From the NCBI RefSeq assembly GCF_016901135.1, contig NZ_JAFEVL010000078.1:27475-91474 (forward strand): 64,000 nucleotides of DNA. The letters are read 5' to 3'. Both the position numbers and the translations under genes were made by a program. Position 1 is the stretch's first letter, and each line of letters starts with the position of its first letter. Shown in pieces: positions 61,231 through 64,000 of the stretch. The stretch is from Martinezella lusitana. Lineage in GTDB: Bacteria; Pseudomonadota; Alphaproteobacteria; Rhizobiales; Rhizobiaceae. The notes beneath the pieces are model-generated. The model ran no database searches. It had not been told where the DNA came from and saw only the letters and a program-made list of their open reading frames with translations.

Positions 61231-61950
61231 ATGGTTTCCGCATCGCTTCTTCTGGTCGAGGACGACCGCGAGATTAGGGCGCTCCTTGAGGAGTTCCTGA
61301 GCCGCGAGGGTTTTGCCGTGCAGGCTGCCGACAGCGCCGCCGCCATGGACCGCATCCTCTCCAAGGGCTTTCCCGATCTCATCATTCTGGATCTGATGCT
61401 GCCGGGCGAGGATGGCCTGTCCGCATGCCGCCGCATCCGCGCCCGCAGCCAGGTGCCGATCCTGATGTTGACGGCGAAGTCCGATGATATCGATCGCATC
61501 CTTGGACTTGAGATGGGCGCCGACGACTATCTCGGCAAACCCTTCAATCCGCGCGAACTGCTGGCGCGCATTCGTGCTATCCTCCGCCGCTCGGGGCCTG
61601 AGCGTCCCGAGGAGGGCGCTGCTCCTGCCCGGCGCAAGAGTTTCGCCGGCCTCACCGTCGATCTCGACGGTCGGGTGATCGAGATGAAAGGCGAACGCAT
61701 CGTGCACCTGACAACGGCTGAATTCGATCTGCTCGTCTGCTTTCTCGAGCGGCCGCGACGCATTTTATCGCGTGACCAGTTGCTCGACTGGACGCGCGGC
61801 CGCGGCGCCGACCCTTTCGACCGCACCATCGACGTGACTGTCTCGCGCCTTCGCACCAAGCTGGGGCATTGCCTGCCGGATGGCGCTCATATCATCACCA
61901 CCGTGCGCAATGCCGGCTATCTCCTCACGACCGAAGTGAAGGATGTCTGA
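61231..61950 (+). CDS. OmpR-family response regulator
   Basis: A 239-residue response regulator. The receiver has acidic D11/D12, phospho-acceptor D54 in IILDLMLPGEDG, T81 and K103 in GKPFNPREL. The carboxy winged helix has the usual VHLTTAEFDLLVCFLERP and DVTVSRLRTKLG, ending IITTVRNAGYLLTTE. It begins a two-gene unit with the histidine kinase three bases downstream. The ligand or stress sensed is unknown. Confidence 0.95.
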   Translation: MVSASLLLVEDDREIRALLEEFLSREGFAVQAADSAAAMDRILSKGFPDLIILDLMLPGEDGLSACRRIRARSQVPILMLTAKSDDIDRILGLEMGADDYLGKPFNPRELLARIRAILRRSGPERPEEGAAPARRKSFAGLTVDLDGRVIEMKGERIVHLTTAEFDLLVCFLERPRRILSRDQLLDWTRGRGADPFDRTIDVTVSRLRTKLGHCLPDGAHIITTVRNAGYLLTTEVKDV

Positions 61951-61953
61951 GCC

Positions 61954-63306
61954 ATGCTGAAACTCGGCCTCGTCGCCCGCATCATCATGATCGTTGCCGT
62001 GGCGCTATTCGTCATCCAGCTCGCGGCGTTTGCCGCGGCCCAGTTGAAGCCGGATACGTCGCTCAATCCCGAGATCTCGCCGGCAATGCAGGTCAAGTCG
62101 GCGATCCATCTTCTCGATGCCATTTCGCCCGAGGCGCAGCAACAGGCGGTGCGTGCCCTGAATGCCAGCGGCCTGGCACTTAGCCTGGTCGATGCCCCCC
62201 TGCCGGGGCAAAAGCATGATGCGTCCGATCTCACCCTGACTGACAAGCTGGCGCGGGAATTCGCGAATATCGCTTTCGGCAACCGCTATTTCAACATGCG
62301 TTCGCTTCCCGAAAGACCGCAAGGCTGGTTCTCCGTGGGCGCCCCGGACCGCATCATGGAAGTCTCGATCGGCGTTGCCGGCGGCAAGGTCGCCGTCTTC
62401 AAGCTTCCCGATACGCCGACCGTGCGATTGCGCGGGGTTCCGGTCGGCCTCATCGCCGGCGTCCTCGGCATGCTGGTCGCGGTCATCGCCATCGCCGCCG
62501 TAGCGCGGGAAACTCGACCCCTCACGCGCCTGTCCCGCACCGTCAACTCCATCGGCAATGGTCTGCAACCGGTCAATATTCCGGAGAGAGGCGCCTGCGA
62601 ACTTCGCATGCTGATCCGTGCCATCAATGCGATGCAGCTGCGCATCGCTGCACTGGTCAACAACCGCACCCTGATCCTCGGGGCGATCTCGCATGATCTC
62701 AGGACCTATCTCACCCGCTTTCGCCTGCGCATGGAAATGATGCCGGATACGCCCCATCGCGACCGGGCGATCGCCGATGTGGAGGCCATGCAGCGCCTCG
62801 TCGAGGATGCGCTTGGTTTTGCCCGCAGCACCGTCGTGCCGGACGGGAAAAATATCATCGACCTCGACGTCGCCATTTGTTCCCATGTGGCCGAGCGCCA
62901 GGATGCTTCGGACCTCGTTGCCTTCTCCCCGTTCGGGCAGCCCCTGGTCGTGACGATGCCGCAGACGGCTTTGGTGCGGGTGTTGGATAATCTGATCGAC
63001 AATGCACTGCGCTACGGCGGCTGTGCCGAGGTCGGTGTCGAGCATCGTGGTGATCAAGGTGCCATCATCGTCGGCGATCGCGGACCCGGCATTCCGACGG
63101 AACGGCGCAAGGAAGTGCTTGAACCTTTCGTGCGGTTGGAAGAGTCCCGCAACCGCGATCTCGGCGGCAGCGGTCTCGGCCTGGCGATCGTCCGGCAAAT
63201 TCTCGATGCGCATGGTGGCGCGCTTTGTCTGGAGGATCGCGAGGGCGGTGGGCTCAATGCTGTCGTCTTGCTGCCGCTTGCGCTCGCCGAAAGAAAGGCC
63301 GCCTGA
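61954..63306 (+). CDS. EnvZ-like sensor histidine kinase
   Basis: A 450-residue sensor kinase with two membrane helices (about 8-30 and 161-184) and a periplasmic loop of about 130 residues between them, a HAMP region (RPLTRLSRTVNSIGNG), the phospho-acceptor H247 in AISHDLRTYLTRFRLR and a catalytic domain with DNLIDNALRYG (N box), VGDRGPGIP (G1) and LGGSGLGLAIVRQI (G2). It overlaps nothing but starts four bases after the regulator ends. The layout is that of EnvZ-type kinases that sense envelope state or osmolarity; the input is not known. Confidence 0.95.
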   Translation: MLKLGLVARIIMIVAVALFVIQLAAFAAAQLKPDTSLNPEISPAMQVKSAIHLLDAISPEAQQQAVRALNASGLALSLVDAPLPGQKHDASDLTLTDKLAREFANIAFGNRYFNMRSLPERPQGWFSVGAPDRIMEVSIGVAGGKVAVFKLPDTPTVRLRGVPVGLIAGVLGMLVAVIAIAAVARETRPLTRLSRTVNSIGNGLQPVNIPERGACELRMLIRAINAMQLRIAALVNNRTLILGAISHDLRTYLTRFRLRMEMMPDTPHRDRAIADVEAMQRLVEDALGFARSTVVPDGKNIIDLDVAICSHVAERQDASDLVAFSPFGQPLVVTMPQTALVRVLDNLIDNALRYGGCAEVGVEHRGDQGAIIVGDRGPGIPTERRKEVLEPFVRLEESRNRDLGGSGLGLAIVRQILDAHGGALCLEDREGGGLNAVVLLPLALAERKAA

Positions 63307-63370
63307 GAAACGCAGGCGCCAGACAGCCTCGCGCTACCGCACGATCCGTGCCGTACGCCCCGCCTGCGGC

Positions 63371-63577
63371 TCAGTGGCAGGTCAGAAACGTCTGGAGCTC
63401 TTCCCGGCTGACGACAACGCCAGCAGCGGCTTTTGAAGGATCCGGATGCGTATAGGTGAAGCGCAGCAGGTCAGGCAGATCCAATGCCTGGCGCATGCTC
63501 ATGATGCCCAGCGCACGACGTCCGCTAGCGCTGTCGACGCTGACTTCGATGATGCTTTCCGGTCTTGTTGTGTGCAT
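63371..63577 (-). CDS. Small hypothetical protein (68 aa)
   Basis: A 68-residue ORF starting MHTTRPESIIEVSVDSASGR, with a strong GGAGGGAGG before the ATG at 63577. No motif recognised. It ends SREELQTFLTCH. It is convergent with the two-component pair and could be a small target or partner, but nothing shows this. Confidence 0.65.
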   Translation of the reverse strand: MHTTRPESIIEVSVDSASGRRALGIMSMRQALDLPDLLRFTYTHPDPSKAAAGVVVSREELQTFLTCH

Positions 63578-63922
63578 TGTTTCCTCCCTCCTATGCTGTT
63601 TTTCTTACATATAGCAGAAATCTCATATAAAATATCGGTTTTTCTGAGGCTTGCATCTCAAAATTGCGTGTCGGCAATAGAGCGAGCGGAATGGAGTTGC
63701 TCAGCCGTCTGTGACCGTGTCCTCCATCCCTTGAGAGACAAGCACGGACGAGAGCCGGCGTCGGGACGTCGACTTTCCATCGCGTCGGCTGAAATTTTGA
63801 TCATTTGGACAATATTTTTTGAGGCCCTTGTGGGCAAACTCTGCCTCTCCCCACCCAACCTCACAAAATATCTTTTCAAATCAATCTCTTACAAAAATGT
63901 CAGAATTTTTACAGTCTTGTTG
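63578..63922. other. Gene-free AT-rich stretch before the rRNA promoter
   Basis: No supported gene. The stretch from about 63830 to 63915 is AT-rich (AAAATATC, TTACAAAAATG, AATTTTTACAG) and may act as an UP element for the promoter that follows. Confidence 0.55.
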
Positions 63923-63952
63923 TTGACTTGGTTCGTGGGGTGGGATTATAAG
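63923..63952 (+). promoter_or_regulatory. Probable rRNA operon promoter
   Basis: TTGACT (63923-63928) and TATAAG (63947-63952) are 18 bases apart, with an AT-rich region before. The following CTCACTGAACGAGGGCGGCG and GCGCTGCTGGCGACGACGAC read like the GC-rich rrn leader of rhizobia as I recall it. The 16S gene itself would start beyond the right edge. Confidence 0.7.
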
Positions 63953-64000
63953 CCCACTCACTGAACGAGGGCGGCGGCGCTGCTGGCGACGACGACATTC

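Noticed and set aside
63446..63964. 172-codon plus-strand frame before the rRNA promoter
   Set aside because: It runs through the AT-rich promoter region and against the 68-codon gene, with no family and poor codon use.

Overview
The window is a chromosomal segment from an alphaproteobacterium of the Rhizobiaceae, most likely Rhizobium sensu lato. Evidence for this is high GC with GC-rich third codon positions, an Irr iron regulator beside fabA-fabB-fabI, a FYDLN-acid (TIGR02300) gene beside tRNA-Ala, a DUF982 gene, a rhizobial-type small SRP RNA, an RpoH-type promoter (CTTG...CTTATATACG) before dnaK, and several families of short palindromic intergenic repeats. No rRNA, CRISPR array, transposase or prophage is visible. 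The last 80 bases look like the promoter and leader of an rRNA operon.

Layout. 0-5 kb: rpsA (cut at the left edge), cmk, a PaiB-like flavin protein, a 3' remnant of aroA, the FYDLN gene, tRNA-Ala(GGC), then an atypical low-GC gene with a DUF3800-like layout and two CxC pairs. 4-7 kb: membrane and envelope genes (DUF1275, YdcF/DUF218, a secreted six-cysteine protein, a TRIC-type channel). 7-11 kb: irr and the divergent fabA-fabB-fabI unsaturated fatty acid operon, then a dienelactone-hydrolase-like gene of foreign character. 11-25 kb: an RsmC-like methyltransferase and the translation/RNA cluster on the minus strand, rimP-nusA-ylxR-infB then ycxB-like, rbfA, truB, rpsO, pnp. 24-31 kb: lytic transglycosylase, recR, a four-gene block (MOSC, LysE, RBBP9-like hydrolase, Lrp) inserted between recR and ybaB-dnaX, and the SRP RNA gene ffs.

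31-37 kb: HIT protein and nudC, a WYL regulator with a clear operator facing a small protein and VOC genes, pheA, kdsB and a membrane-anchored cytochrome c. 37-48 kb: patatin, AEC transporter, a terminator-ended intergenic RNA candidate, adenosine kinase, CadD-like transporter, SH3 protein, 2-hydroxyacid dehydrogenase, a MurA paralogue with Asp at the usual Cys115 position, GNAT, a MoeB-like protein, recF. 47-54 kb: dnaJ and dnaK (heat-shock promoter), a class A penicillin-binding protein, and three small ORFs including a DUF982 protein. 54-64 kb: an SH3 protein with an Asp/Arg/Trp repeat tail, an orphan TolC/NodT lipoprotein, purC, a phosphoribosyltransferase, an RsuA-type pseudouridine synthase, a probable tiny GTG-started ORF with its own hairpin, an EnvZ/OmpR-like two-component pair, and the rrn promoter.

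Most of the window is core metabolism and information processing in conserved order. The accessory signals are small: an eroded aroA, a single-gene insertion at tRNA-Ala, an actinobacterial-looking hydrolase beside a truncated HEAT-like fragment, interruptions of two conserved operons, and repeat elements that touch coding sequence. I did not find a complete multi-gene defence or biosynthetic system. The best candidates for something undescribed are the tRNA-Ala DUF3800/CxC gene, the 39.6-39.8 kb RNA candidate and the 61.0-61.1 kb micro-ORF.
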